DNA from: an uncultured Desulfovibrio sp.
GTDB lineage: Bacteria; Desulfobacterota; Desulfovibrionia; Desulfovibrionales; Desulfovibrionaceae
Direction: 5' to 3'
Assembly: GCA_900553065.1 (NCBI GenBank)
Contig: USBZ01000023.1
Span: 1 to 30,202 of the forward strand
DNA: 30,202 nucleotides
Part shown: positions 24,056-30,202 of the stretch, one piece after another
Position numbering within the stretch: the first letter of the stretch is position 1
Layout: every line of letters begins with the position of its first letter
The notes under the pieces: model-generated
Databases searched by the model: none
What the model was told of the DNA's origin: nothing
The model's input: the letters and a program-made list of their open reading frames with translations, nothing else
Translations under genes and position numbers: made by a program

Positions 24056-24661
24056 TTACCCCTGCTGAACAGGGCCTTTGAATCCCATGCCGACTTCAAA
24101 TATTTCCTTGCTCTCGGCGCGGGAACTCTTGGGTTTGAATGTTTTTACCGTGGCAAAACGCGCACGCAGAGCCTTTGCCAGCTCCTGAAAATCAGGTCCC
24201 ATGAAAATCTTGGCGATAAAGCCTCCGCCCGGCTTGAGATAGCGATCCGCCACCTCCACGGCCTCCAGACACAGTTCCAGAGAGCGGGCCTGATCGGTGA
24301 ACTTCGTTCCGGTGGTACGCGGAGCCATGTCGCTGATGACCATGTCGAAAGGCCCCTTCTCCTCGAGAAGAGCCTCGAACTCCGGCGTACGCTCGAATAC
24401 GTTTTCCTGCAGGAACGTCACGTTCGAAGGAAAAACCGTATCCGTGCTCTGCAGATCGCAGGAAAGCACCAGTCCCTTCTGACCCACACGCTCTGCGGCG
24501 TACAAAGACCAGGAGCCGGGTGCGGCGCCCAGATCAAGCACCTTCATGCCGGGCTTGAAAAGGCGGAAAGCCCTGTCCATCTCCTTCAGTTTATATACGG
24601 AGCGGGCAGGGTAATGTTCCTCTTTGGCCTTGAGAAAATAATAATCGCGATATACTTTCAT
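24056..24661 (-). CDS. rlmE: 23S rRNA (uridine-2'-O) methyltransferase RlmE (FtsJ family)
   Basis: A 201-residue SAM-dependent methyltransferase. The SAM motif is VLDLGAAPGSWS (41-52). The catalytic tetrad of the family is present as K24, D111 (SDMAP), K151 (AKIF) and E186 (SKEIF). It would methylate the ribose of a 23S rRNA A-loop uridine. The ATG at 24661 is chosen because relatives begin close to this YRDYYFLKAK sequence; a TTG-initiated extension to 24703 has no RBS. No clear Shine-Dalgarno sequence was seen for 24661 either. It is first of a two-gene unit with yebC. Confidence 0.93.
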   Translation of the reverse strand: MKVYRDYYFLKAKEEHYPARSVYKLKEMDRAFRLFKPGMKVLDLGAAPGSWSLYAAERVGQKGLVLSCDLQSTDTVFPSNVTFLQENVFERTPEFEALLEEKGPFDMVISDMAPRTTGTKFTDQARSLELCLEAVEVADRYLKPGGGFIAKIFMGPDFQELAKALRARFATVKTFKPKSSRAESKEIFEVGMGFKGPVQQG

Positions 24662-24866
24662 GGCAGCTCGGGACTGTGTATCGTATTTCCTGACGATCGC
24701 CAAGAGAAATTCAGGCGGGAATTTTTTGCGGGAAATTTTGTATCACAAGCCTTTTCACTTTTCCAGTCATTAATAGAGGAATTCCCCGGCCGCCCGAACC
24801 GGCCCTTTTGCTCCCCCCGGCATGCAGATTTTTCCTTCCGTGCCATGTTCCCCCTGAAAATTGAAC

Positions 24867-24896
24867 TTGACTTCTTATCAAGAATAATTATTATTT
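24867..24896 (+). promoter_or_regulatory. dfx promoter with overlapping Fur/PerR-like palindrome
   Basis: TTGACT (24867-24872) and TATTAT (24889-24894) are 16 bases apart, a strong sigma-70 promoter. GAATAATTATTATTT (24882-24896) overlaps the -10. It matches 10 of 14 defined positions of the Fur-superfamily 7-1-7 consensus (TGATAAT-N-ATTATCA) and contains the perfect palindrome AATAATTATT. Control by PerR or Fur is plausible for an oxidative-stress operon but not proven. A leader hairpin, GTCGGGA/TCCCGAC (24904-24924), follows. Confidence 0.6.
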
Positions 24897-24956
24897 ATTT
24901 GCCGTCGGGAAGAAGACTCCCGACACATCAACGCCACTATCATCAGGAGAACCATC

Positions 24957-25343
24957 ATGCCTGCAAGATTTGAAGTATATCAGTGCAAACATTGCGGAAA
25001 TATTGTTGAAGTGCTGCACGGCGGCGCTGCTCCCCTCATCTGCTGCGGCGAGCCCATGAAGCTCCTGCGCGAAGGCTCCACCGACGGCGCGAGCGAAAAG
25101 CACGTCCCCGTCATTGAAAAGACCGAAAACGGCTACAAGGTGAAGGTCGGCTCCGCCGCCCATCCCATGGCCGAAGACCATTACATCGAATGGATCGAAC
25201 TGCTGGCCGACGGCGTTTCCCACATCGCCTTCCTCAACCCCGGCGACGCTCCCGAAGCCGAATTCTGCGTGAAGGCCGACAAGGTCACCGCCCGCGAATT
25301 CTGCAACAAGCACGGCCTGTGGAAGGCTGAATTCCAGGGCTGA
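24957..25343 (+). CDS. dfx: Desulfoferrodoxin (two-iron superoxide reductase)
   Basis: A 128-residue cytosolic enzyme that reduces superoxide to hydrogen peroxide without making oxygen. The N-terminal desulforedoxin-type centre has C10, C13, C29 and C30. The catalytic iron site has H49, H69, H75, H119 and C116, with E47 and K48 in the usual EKH triplet. All match the numbering of characterised Desulfovibrio proteins. Electrons normally come from rubredoxin, encoded two bases downstream. An AGGAGA-type RBS precedes the ATG. It is the first gene of the oxygen-defence unit. Confidence 0.97.
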   Translation: MPARFEVYQCKHCGNIVEVLHGGAAPLICCGEPMKLLREGSTDGASEKHVPVIEKTENGYKVKVGSAAHPMAEDHYIEWIELLADGVSHIAFLNPGDAPEAEFCVKADKVTAREFCNKHGLWKAEFQG

Positions 25344-25345
25344 TC

Positions 25346-25699
25346 ATGAAGAAGTACATCTGCAACGTCTGCGGTTACGAGTACGATCCCGCCACGGGCG
25401 ATCCCGATTCCGGCATCGCTCCCGGCACCGCATTCGAAGACATCCCCGAAGACTGGGTCTGCCCCGTCTGCGGCGCTTCCAAGGCCGACTTCGAGGCCGT
25501 TGAGGAAGAAGCCCCCGAGGGGGAAAGCGATATGGCCATGTGGCAGTGCCAGGTAGGCAACTGCGGCTATATCTACCGTCCGGAAAAGGGCGACCGCAAG
25601 GGTAAGATTCCCGCCGGAACCGCCTTCGAGGATCTGCCCGAAGACTGGCACTGCCCCGTCTGCGGCGCAAGCAAGAAAATGTTCAAGAAGCTCGCCTAG
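25346..25699 (+). CDS. Fused double rubredoxin (CX2C domain plus CX4C domain)
   Basis: A 117-residue electron carrier with two rubredoxin domains joined by an acidic linker (51-62). Domain one is ordinary: C6, C9, C39, C42. Domain two binds iron through C68, C73, C103 and C106, so its first loop is CX4C (CQVGNC) instead of CX2C. That spacing recalls the type-2 rubredoxin described from D. desulfuricans. An internal ATG at 25532 (M63) has GAGGGGG eight bases upstream and could yield domain two alone, 55 residues. The gene begins two bases after the dfx stop. It would shuttle electrons to superoxide reductase and Roo. Confidence 0.93.
   Translation: MKKYICNVCGYEYDPATGDPDSGIAPGTAFEDIPEDWVCPVCGASKADFEAVEEEAPEGESDMAMWQCQVGNCGYIYRPEKGDRKGKIPAGTAFEDLPEDWHCPVCGASKKMFKKLA
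25352..25498 (+). repeat. Rubredoxin-coding duplication, copy 1 (copy 2 at 25933-26079)
   Basis: Codons 3-51 of the double rubredoxin and of the single rubredoxin at 25927 align without gaps. By my count they differ at eight of 147 bases and one amino acid (Thr/Lys), with about 56 consecutive identical bases. This suggests recent duplication or gene conversion. Confidence 0.85.
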
Positions 25700-25716
25700 C
25701 GGGCGGAGAGAAACAC

Positions 25717-25902
25717 ATGGTCCACTGCAAGACTTCCGCGTCTTCCTGCTCCGAACAGATCATGCTCGGAACCGGAGTGAAATTCGAACGCATACGCCGC
25801 ATCACCGGCTATCTTGTAGGAACGCTCGACCGCTTCAACGACGGCAAGCGCGCGGAAGAACACGACCGGGTCAAACACTGCAACATGGAAAACTGGCGCT
25901 GA
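25717..25902 (+). CDS. Small protein resembling the C-terminal tail of anaerobic ribonucleotide reductase (NrdD)
   Basis: A 61-residue protein. Residues 22-55 (KFERIRRITGYLVGTLDRFNDGKRAEEHDRVKH) resemble the RITGY...N-GK--E--DRVKH tail seen near the end of class III ribonucleotide reductases. The catalytic domain and glycyl-radical site are absent. Cys residues at 4, 11 and near the end (KHC) may bind metal. GGAGAG lies before the ATG. The gene sits 17 bases after the double rubredoxin and 24 before the single one, so it is likely translated as part of this operon. Its function is unknown. It may be a stand-alone regulatory or metal-binding module; a gene remnant is less likely given the good RBS. 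Confidence 0.7.
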   Translation: MVHCKTSASSCSEQIMLGTGVKFERIRRITGYLVGTLDRFNDGKRAEEHDRVKHCNMENWR

Positions 25903-25926
25903 GCCGCTTCCCAAGGAGACCATCCC

Positions 25927-26085
25927 ATGGAAAAGTACATCTGCAACGTCTGCGGTTACGAATATGATCCCGCCAAGGGCGACCCCGATTCCGGCATCGC
26001 TCCCGGCACCGCCTTTGAAGACATCCCCGAAGACTGGGTCTGCCCCGTCTGCGGCGCTTCCAAGGCCGACTTTGAAGCCGCGTAA
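25927..26085 (+). CDS. Rubredoxin
   Basis: A 52-residue standard rubredoxin. The Fe(Cys)4 site is C6, C9, C39 and C42 in CNVCGY and CPVCGA. The aromatic core (Y4, Y11, Y13, W37) is conserved. AAGGAGA (25913-25919) is a strong RBS. Its sequence differs from the first domain of the double rubredoxin by one residue over codons 3-51. It is the likely direct electron donor to Roo, encoded next. A strong terminator follows immediately. Confidence 0.97.
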   Translation: MEKYICNVCGYEYDPAKGDPDSGIAPGTAFEDIPEDWVCPVCGASKADFEAA

Positions 26086-26103
26086 GAAAAGACAAGCGTA
26101 GTC

Positions 26104-26140
26104 GCGGGCAGCCTTCTTCGGAAGGCTTCCCGCTTTTTTT
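26104..26140 (+). terminator. Strong intrinsic terminator/attenuator ahead of roo
   Basis: GCGGG-x-AGCCTTC (26104-26116) pairs with GAAGGCT-x-CCCGC (26121-26133) around a TTCG tetraloop, with one mismatch. Seven T residues follow. Only 22 bases separate it from the roo ATG, which leaves no space for a downstream promoter. Confidence 0.9.
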
Positions 26141-26162
26141 GTTTTACCCCGCCGAGGAAATC

Positions 26163-27371
26163 ATGAGACCTGTTGAACTGAAAAAGGACATCTACTGGGT
26201 CGGATCCGTCGACTTCGACATCCGCAACTTCCATCATTACAGCCGCTCTCCCGAAGGCAGCACCTACAACGCCTATCTCGTGTGCGACGAGAAGACGGTG
26301 CTTTTCGATACCGTTAACGCCCACGGCTTCGACGATCTGGTGAAGCACATTTCCGAAATCACCGATCCGGAAAGCATCGACTACATCGTGTGCAACCATC
26401 TCGAGCAGGATCATTCCGGCGCTCTTCCCCGCATCGTGAAGCTGTGCAAGCCCGAAAAGATCTTCTGCTCCCCCATGGGCTACAAGTCCATGACCAACAT
26501 TTATAATACCGAAGGATGGCCCATCGAGATCGTCAAGGACGGCGACCGCCTGAACATCGGCAAGCGCAACATCACCTTCCTTGAAACCCGCATGCTGCAC
26601 TGGCCCGACAGCATGGTCTCCTATCTTGAAGAAGACCGCGTGCTCTTCAGCAACGACGCCTTCGGCCAGAACATCGCCAGCTCCTTCCGCTTCGCCGACG
26701 AGTGCGACCGCACCACGCTTTATGACTCCATGAAGCGCTACTACTACAACATCGTGCTGCCCTACTCTCCGCAGGTGCTCAAAACCCTGAAGCGCGTGAC
26801 CGATCTCGGCCTCGTCTTCGACGTCATCGCTCCCGACCACGGCCTCATCTTCCGCACGCCCGAAGACGTGAAGTTCGTCATCGACTCCTATCAGGCCTTT
26901 GCCGAACAGAAGCCTCAGCTGCGTGCCGTGATCGCCTACGAAAGCATGTGGAACGGCACGGCCAAGATGGCCGAAGCCGTGGCCGACGGTCTGGAAGCCG
27001 AAAACGTACCCTATGTGCTCGTGAACCTGCAGAACAGCCACTGCAGCGACGTGATGACCGAACTTGCCGACAGCGGCGCGCTCATTCTCGGTTCCGCCAC
27101 GCGCAACAACATGCCCATGGTGAACATGATGGCCTGCCTCGCCCATGTGAAAGGCCTGCGTCCGCAGAACCTCGTGGGTGCCACCTTCGGCACCTACGGC
27201 TGGTCCGGCGAAGCCCCCAAGATGATGGCCGACGCCCTTGCCGAAATGAAGGTCGAACTCGTGGGCGAACCGCTCAAGTGCTATTTCAACCCCAAGAAGG
27301 AAGACCTTGAGAAGTGCCGCGAGCTCGGCGCCGCCGTGGCCCGCGCCCTCAAGGAAAAGTGCGGAGCCTAA
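26163..27371 (+). CDS. roo: Rubredoxin:oxygen oxidoreductase (flavodiiron protein)
   Basis: A 402-residue cytosolic flavodiiron protein that reduces oxygen to water, and in some relatives nitric oxide, with electrons from rubredoxin. The N-terminal metallo-beta-lactamase-like domain (1-250) carries every diiron ligand: H79, E81, D83, H146, D165 and H226, at the same positions as in D. gigas ROO. The C-terminal flavodoxin domain (about 254-400) has the FMN-phosphate loop YESMWNGTA and the GSATRNNMP and FGTYGWSGEA loops. The ATG at 26163 follows GAGGAAA; a TTG upstream would begin in the terminator T-run. Expression seems to require read-through of the preceding hairpin or a promoter inside the rubredoxin gene. 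Confidence 0.97.
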   Translation: MRPVELKKDIYWVGSVDFDIRNFHHYSRSPEGSTYNAYLVCDEKTVLFDTVNAHGFDDLVKHISEITDPESIDYIVCNHLEQDHSGALPRIVKLCKPEKIFCSPMGYKSMTNIYNTEGWPIEIVKDGDRLNIGKRNITFLETRMLHWPDSMVSYLEEDRVLFSNDAFGQNIASSFRFADECDRTTLYDSMKRYYYNIVLPYSPQVLKTLKRVTDLGLVFDVIAPDHGLIFRTPEDVKFVIDSYQAFAEQKPQLRAVIAYESMWNGTAKMAEAVADGLEAENVPYVLVNLQNSHCSDVMTELADSGALILGSATRNNMPMVNMMACLAHVKGLRPQNLVGATFGTYGWSGEAPKMMADALAEMKVELVGEPLKCYFNPKKEDLEKCRELGAAVARALKEKCGA

Positions 27372-27388
27372 TCTCCGGATCTTCTAAC

Positions 27389-27427
27389 GTCCGGCGGACG
27401 TCTCCCCTGAGAGGCGCTCCGCCGGGC
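27389..27427 (+). other. Stem-loop between roo and cydA
   Basis: CCGGCGGA (27391-27398) pairs with TCCGCCGG (27418-27425), extended by one wobble and one G-C pair. No T-run follows. It may mark a processing point; no clear cydA promoter was found in 27372-27491. Confidence 0.45.
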
Positions 27428-27491
27428 GACATGGCCGATTACGGCAGAGACTCGTCCCTTCGACGTACAGACGAGCACCAAGGAGCTATCT

Positions 27492-28814
27492 ATGGATCTC
27501 ATCCTCCTCTCCCGCCTTCAGTTCGCCATGACCGTCTTTTTCCACTTCATCTTCGTCCCGCTCACGCTGGGCCTTTCCGTGCTGCTCGCCATCATGGAAA
27601 CCCTCTATGTGCGCACGGGAGATGAAGACTACAAGAGGATGGTCAAATTCTGGGGCAAACTCTTCATCATCAATTTCGTGCTTGGCGTGGTGACGGGCAT
27701 CACGCTCGAATTCCAGTTCGGCACCAACTGGTCCCGCTATTCCTCCTACGTCGGCGACATCTTCGGCTCTCTGCTGGCCATTGAAGCAACCGTGGCCTTC
27801 TTCCTCGAATCCACGTTCGTGGCCGTGTGGACCTTCGGCTGGGAACGCGTGAGCAAGAAAGTGCACTGCTTCGCCATCTGGATGGTGGCCATTGCCGGTA
27901 ACATTTCCGCGCTGTGGATCATCCTTGCCAACGGCTTCATGCAGCATCCCGTAGGCTACGTCATCCGCAACGGCCGCGCGGAACTCGACGACTTCTTCGC
28001 CGTGGTCACCAACCCCTATGCCTGGGGTGAATATTTCCACACCGTTTCCTCCGCCTGGATGCTGGGCGGCTTCTTCGTGCTGGGCGTGGCCGCATGGCAC
28101 CTTGCCCGCAAGAACGAAGTCTCCCTGTTCACCAAGGCCGTGCGCATCGCCGCGCCCTTCACGCTCATCATGGCGCTGCTCGTCGGCTTTGCCGGTCATC
28201 ATCAGGGCATGAACGTGGCCGAATACCAGCCCGCCAAGATGGCGGCCATGGAATCCCACTGGACCACCCAGACCAGAGCTCCCATGTATCTTCTGGCCTG
28301 GCCCGATCAGGAAAACGGCCGCAATGCCATTGAAGCTCTGCCCATTCCCGGCCTCATGAGCTTCATCGCCTTCAACGACATCAACGCCGAGGTCAAGGGT
28401 CTCAGCGACTTCGCTCCCGAAGACATTCCTCCGGTTCTGCCCACCTTCCTGTCCTTCCGCATCATGGTGGCCCTGGGCTGCCTGTTCATCGCCGTGGCCG
28501 CCTGGGCATGGTGGCGCCGCAAGGACATCGCCGCCGACGCCCGTCTGGCGAAGATCCTGCCCTGGATGATTCCGCTGCCCTACATCACCATCATGCTCGG
28601 CTGGACCGTGGCCGAAGTGGGCCGTCAGCCCTGGATCGTCTACAACCTCATGCGCACTTCGGACGCCGTTTCCCCCGTGCCCACGAGTTCCGTTCTGATT
28701 TCCGTCCTCGCCTTCCTTGTCATCTACACGCTGCTCGGACTCATCGACATCTGGCTGCTGTATACCAACTCCCGCAAGGGGCCCGAACCTGTCAAAGCCG
28801 CTGAGGAGGCGTAA
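27492..28814 (+). CDS. cydA: Cytochrome bd quinol oxidase subunit I (short Q-loop type)
   Basis: A 440-residue inner-membrane subunit that binds hemes b558, b595 and d and oxidises quinol while reducing oxygen to water. Heme ligands match E. coli positions: H18 (b595), H183 and M325 (b558). E98 and E106 of the heme-d/proton path are present, as is the C-terminal GWTVAEVGRQPW motif. At 440 residues it lacks the long Q-loop insertion of the 522-residue E. coli protein. AAGGAGC before the ATG is a strong RBS. cydB begins directly after the stop. In this kind of anaerobe it is an oxygen-scavenging respiratory oxidase. Confidence 0.97.
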   Translation: MDLILLSRLQFAMTVFFHFIFVPLTLGLSVLLAIMETLYVRTGDEDYKRMVKFWGKLFIINFVLGVVTGITLEFQFGTNWSRYSSYVGDIFGSLLAIEATVAFFLESTFVAVWTFGWERVSKKVHCFAIWMVAIAGNISALWIILANGFMQHPVGYVIRNGRAELDDFFAVVTNPYAWGEYFHTVSSAWMLGGFFVLGVAAWHLARKNEVSLFTKAVRIAAPFTLIMALLVGFAGHHQGMNVAEYQPAKMAAMESHWTTQTRAPMYLLAWPDQENGRNAIEALPIPGLMSFIAFNDINAEVKGLSDFAPEDIPPVLPTFLSFRIMVALGCLFIAVAAWAWWRRKDIAADARLAKILPWMIPLPYITIMLGWTVAEVGRQPWIVYNLMRTSDAVSPVPTSSVLISVLAFLVIYTLLGLIDIWLLYTNSRKGPEPVKAAEEA

Positions 28815-29834
28815 ATGGAAACGATCTGGTTCTTCCTCTGGACGCTTTTGTGGGCCGTGTACTTCATTCTCGACGGCTTCGATCTCGGCATGGGCTCCCT
28901 CATGCCCTTCCTGGCCTCCAACGACCATGAACGCCGCGTCATATACAACGCTCAGGGCCCCTACTGGGACGGCAACGAAGTATGGCTCATCACGGCCGGC
29001 GGCGTGACCTTCGCCGCCTTCCCCAACGCCTATGCCGTCATGTTCAGCGCCCTGTACGCTCCCCTGCTCATCCTGCTCTTCTGCCTGATCTTCCGCGCCG
29101 TGGCCTTCGAGTTCCGCGGCAAGGGCGATTCCTGCACCTGGATCTTCAGCTGGGACGTGTGCATGACCCTCGGCAGCTTCCTGCCCGCTCTTCTGCTCGG
29201 CGTGGCCTTCGCCAACCTCTTCATGGGCATTCCCATTGATGCCGACGGCGTGTACCACGGCAACATTCTGAAGCTCCTCAACCCCTACGGTCTCGCCGGC
29301 GGCGTGCTCTTCGTGATCATGTTCTGCTACCACGGCGCCCTCTGGCTGGAGCTGAAGTCCGAAGGCAACCTGCAGGCCAAGGCCTTCCGCGCCGCCCGCG
29401 CGCTCTGGCCCGTGCTGCTCTCCCTCGTGCTGCTCTTCCTCGCCCTGACCGCCCACTACACCGAAAGCTTCGAGCGTCTCGCCCAGCATCCCGCTGCCTA
29501 CGCCGCGCTTGCTCTTGCCGTCATCGGTCTTGTGGCCAGCCGCCTGGCCATCTGCAGCAGCACGCTCGTTGCCTGGCTGTGCAGCGCCCTGTTCATTCTC
29601 GGCCTCACCTTCTTCGGCGTGTTCGGCATGTATCCCGGCATCATTCTCTCCAGCATTGATCCGGCCTACAGCATCACCGTGTTCAACGCCGCCTCCAGCC
29701 CCCTCACCCTGAAGATCATGCTCACCGTCACGCTCTGCGCCGTGCCCGTGGTTCTGCTCTATCAGGCCTGGGTTTACTGGACCTTCGCCCATAAGGTGAC
29801 GAAGGAAGTGCTCAAGGACGAACACTCCTACTAA
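28815..29834 (+). CDS. cydB: Cytochrome bd quinol oxidase subunit II
   Basis: A 339-residue membrane subunit of normal size for the family, with about eight helices. The N-terminus WFFLWTLLWAVYFILDGFDLGMG and the NDHERRVIYNAQGPYWDGNEVWLI block are classic CydB signatures. It supports the heme-bearing CydA. The ATG abuts the cydA stop, and GAGGAGG upstream serves as the RBS. No CydX-like small ORF was recognised before the terminator, which follows after about 20 bases. Confidence 0.97.
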   Translation: METIWFFLWTLLWAVYFILDGFDLGMGSLMPFLASNDHERRVIYNAQGPYWDGNEVWLITAGGVTFAAFPNAYAVMFSALYAPLLILLFCLIFRAVAFEFRGKGDSCTWIFSWDVCMTLGSFLPALLLGVAFANLFMGIPIDADGVYHGNILKLLNPYGLAGGVLFVIMFCYHGALWLELKSEGNLQAKAFRAARALWPVLLSLVLLFLALTAHYTESFERLAQHPAAYAALALAVIGLVASRLAICSSTLVAWLCSALFILGLTFFGVFGMYPGIILSSIDPAYSITVFNAASSPLTLKIMLTVTLCAVPVVLLYQAWVYWTFAHKVTKEVLKDEHSY

Positions 29835-29855
29835 TCGGCACGATCCGCCTCTTTG

Positions 29856-29897
29856 AAGGCCTGCGCGCGGCAGAACGCCACGCGCAGGCCTTTTTTT
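29856..29897 (+). terminator. Intrinsic terminator of cydAB
   Basis: A perfect 12-bp stem joins 29856-29867 to 29881-29892. It is followed by an uninterrupted T-run to 29897. This closes the oxygen-defence region. Confidence 0.92.
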
Positions 29898-30050
29898 GCG
29901 TCTTGTTTCCTCCGTGCTCCGCCGCCTGCCGCAAAGGATCGATCCACTTCGGCATACGGCAGCAGACAAATCCGGATCCGCCATAAAAAAATAAAGGAAT
30001 CCGCACTCTCCCCGTTTCCGGCCTTGCCAAGTCGGCACAAAAGGTTATCG

Positions 30051-30056
30051 TATAAG
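30051..30056 (+). promoter_or_regulatory. Possible -10 box of the last gene
   Basis: TATAAG matches five of six positions of the -10 consensus and lies 47 bases before the preferred start. No good -35 was seen at 16-18 bases; TTGCCA (30024-30029) is 21 bases away. Confidence 0.3.
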
Positions 30057-30097
30057 GAAACAGCCCTTCCGGTCACTCCATGCAAAACGAGGACACC

Positions 30098-30202
30098 ATG
30101 CCGCCATCCAGTGAAGACGCGCCCAGGCCGAACCTTCAGGTCGCCGCCCGAGTGGAGGAGCTTCTGCGGGAACAGCTTGAAGAAATGGGAGTGAATCCCC
30201 GC
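30098..30202 (+). CDS. Start of an unidentified gene, cut by the window edge
   Basis: An open frame runs from ATG 30098 to the end (35 codons, no stop). CGAGGA (30088-30093) is four bases upstream and favours this start over the ATG at 30080. The visible part begins polar and Pro-rich, then becomes a charged helix (VAARVEELLREQLEEMGVNPR). No family can be assigned. Confidence 0.5.
   Translation, partial: MPPSSEDAPRPNLQVAARVEELLREQLEEMGVNPR

Noticed and set aside
25346..25699. Frameshift or assembly fusion creating the double rubredoxin
   Set aside because: Both domains are in the same frame, with an ordinary acidic linker and intact Cys sites, so a natural fusion is simpler.
1..30202. tRNA, rRNA, CRISPR arrays, prophage or insertion-sequence features
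   Set aside because: No T-loop motifs, spaced repeats, transposase or integrase frames, or terminal inverted repeats with target duplications were seen on either strand.

Overview
The window looks like a chromosomal segment of a strictly anaerobic, sulfate-reducer-type deltaproteobacterium, most likely Desulfovibrionaceae (possibly a gut lineage). The coding DNA is GC-rich. The right part carries the classic Desulfovibrio oxygen-defence set: two-iron superoxide reductase, rubredoxins, rubredoxin:oxygen oxidoreductase (Roo) and cytochrome bd. Genus and species are inference only.

Region 1 (about 1-11970) is one co-directional catabolic/transport locus. A near-perfect sigma-54 (-24/-12) promoter at 193-208 sits downstream of an AT-rich array of ten-base-phased repeats. 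It is followed by two paralogous short-chain dehydrogenases, two paralogous tandem-domain EthD-like proteins, an OFA-type MFS carrier, a BASS-type (bile acid:sodium symporter family) carrier, a complete three-gene TRAP transporter of the TakP/FcbT type, an Old-Yellow-Enzyme-type flavin reductase, and a sigma-54-dependent activator with an intact GAFTGA loop that plausibly controls the locus. Hairpins punctuate several gene junctions. The likely job is uptake and stepwise oxidation/reduction of an organic acid or cyclic enone/alcohol. The substrate is unknown; this is the best candidate for an undescribed system.

Region 2 (about 12000-14250) holds a DMT-family exporter and a Spy/CpxP/ZraP-like periplasmic protein with its own promoter, followed by a structured non-coding stretch and a strong terminator.

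Region 3 (14251-20188) is a TetR repressor divergent from an HlyD / double-ATPase / two-permease ABC exporter. The layout matches E. coli cecR-ybhGFSR. A perfect 11-bp inverted repeat lies between them.

Region 4 (20225-24661) contains thiD (minus strand), a CitMHS/NhaD-type ion antiporter, about 520 bases with no convincing gene, and the minus-strand pair rlmE-yebC.

Region 5 (24867-29897) is the oxygen-defence island: dfx, a fused double rubredoxin, a 61-aa NrdD-tail-like protein, a single rubredoxin, roo and cydAB. A Fur/PerR-like palindrome overlaps the dfx promoter, and a strong hairpin terminator sits only 22 nt before roo. The window ends inside an unidentified gene. No tRNA, rRNA, CRISPR array or insertion sequence was seen.
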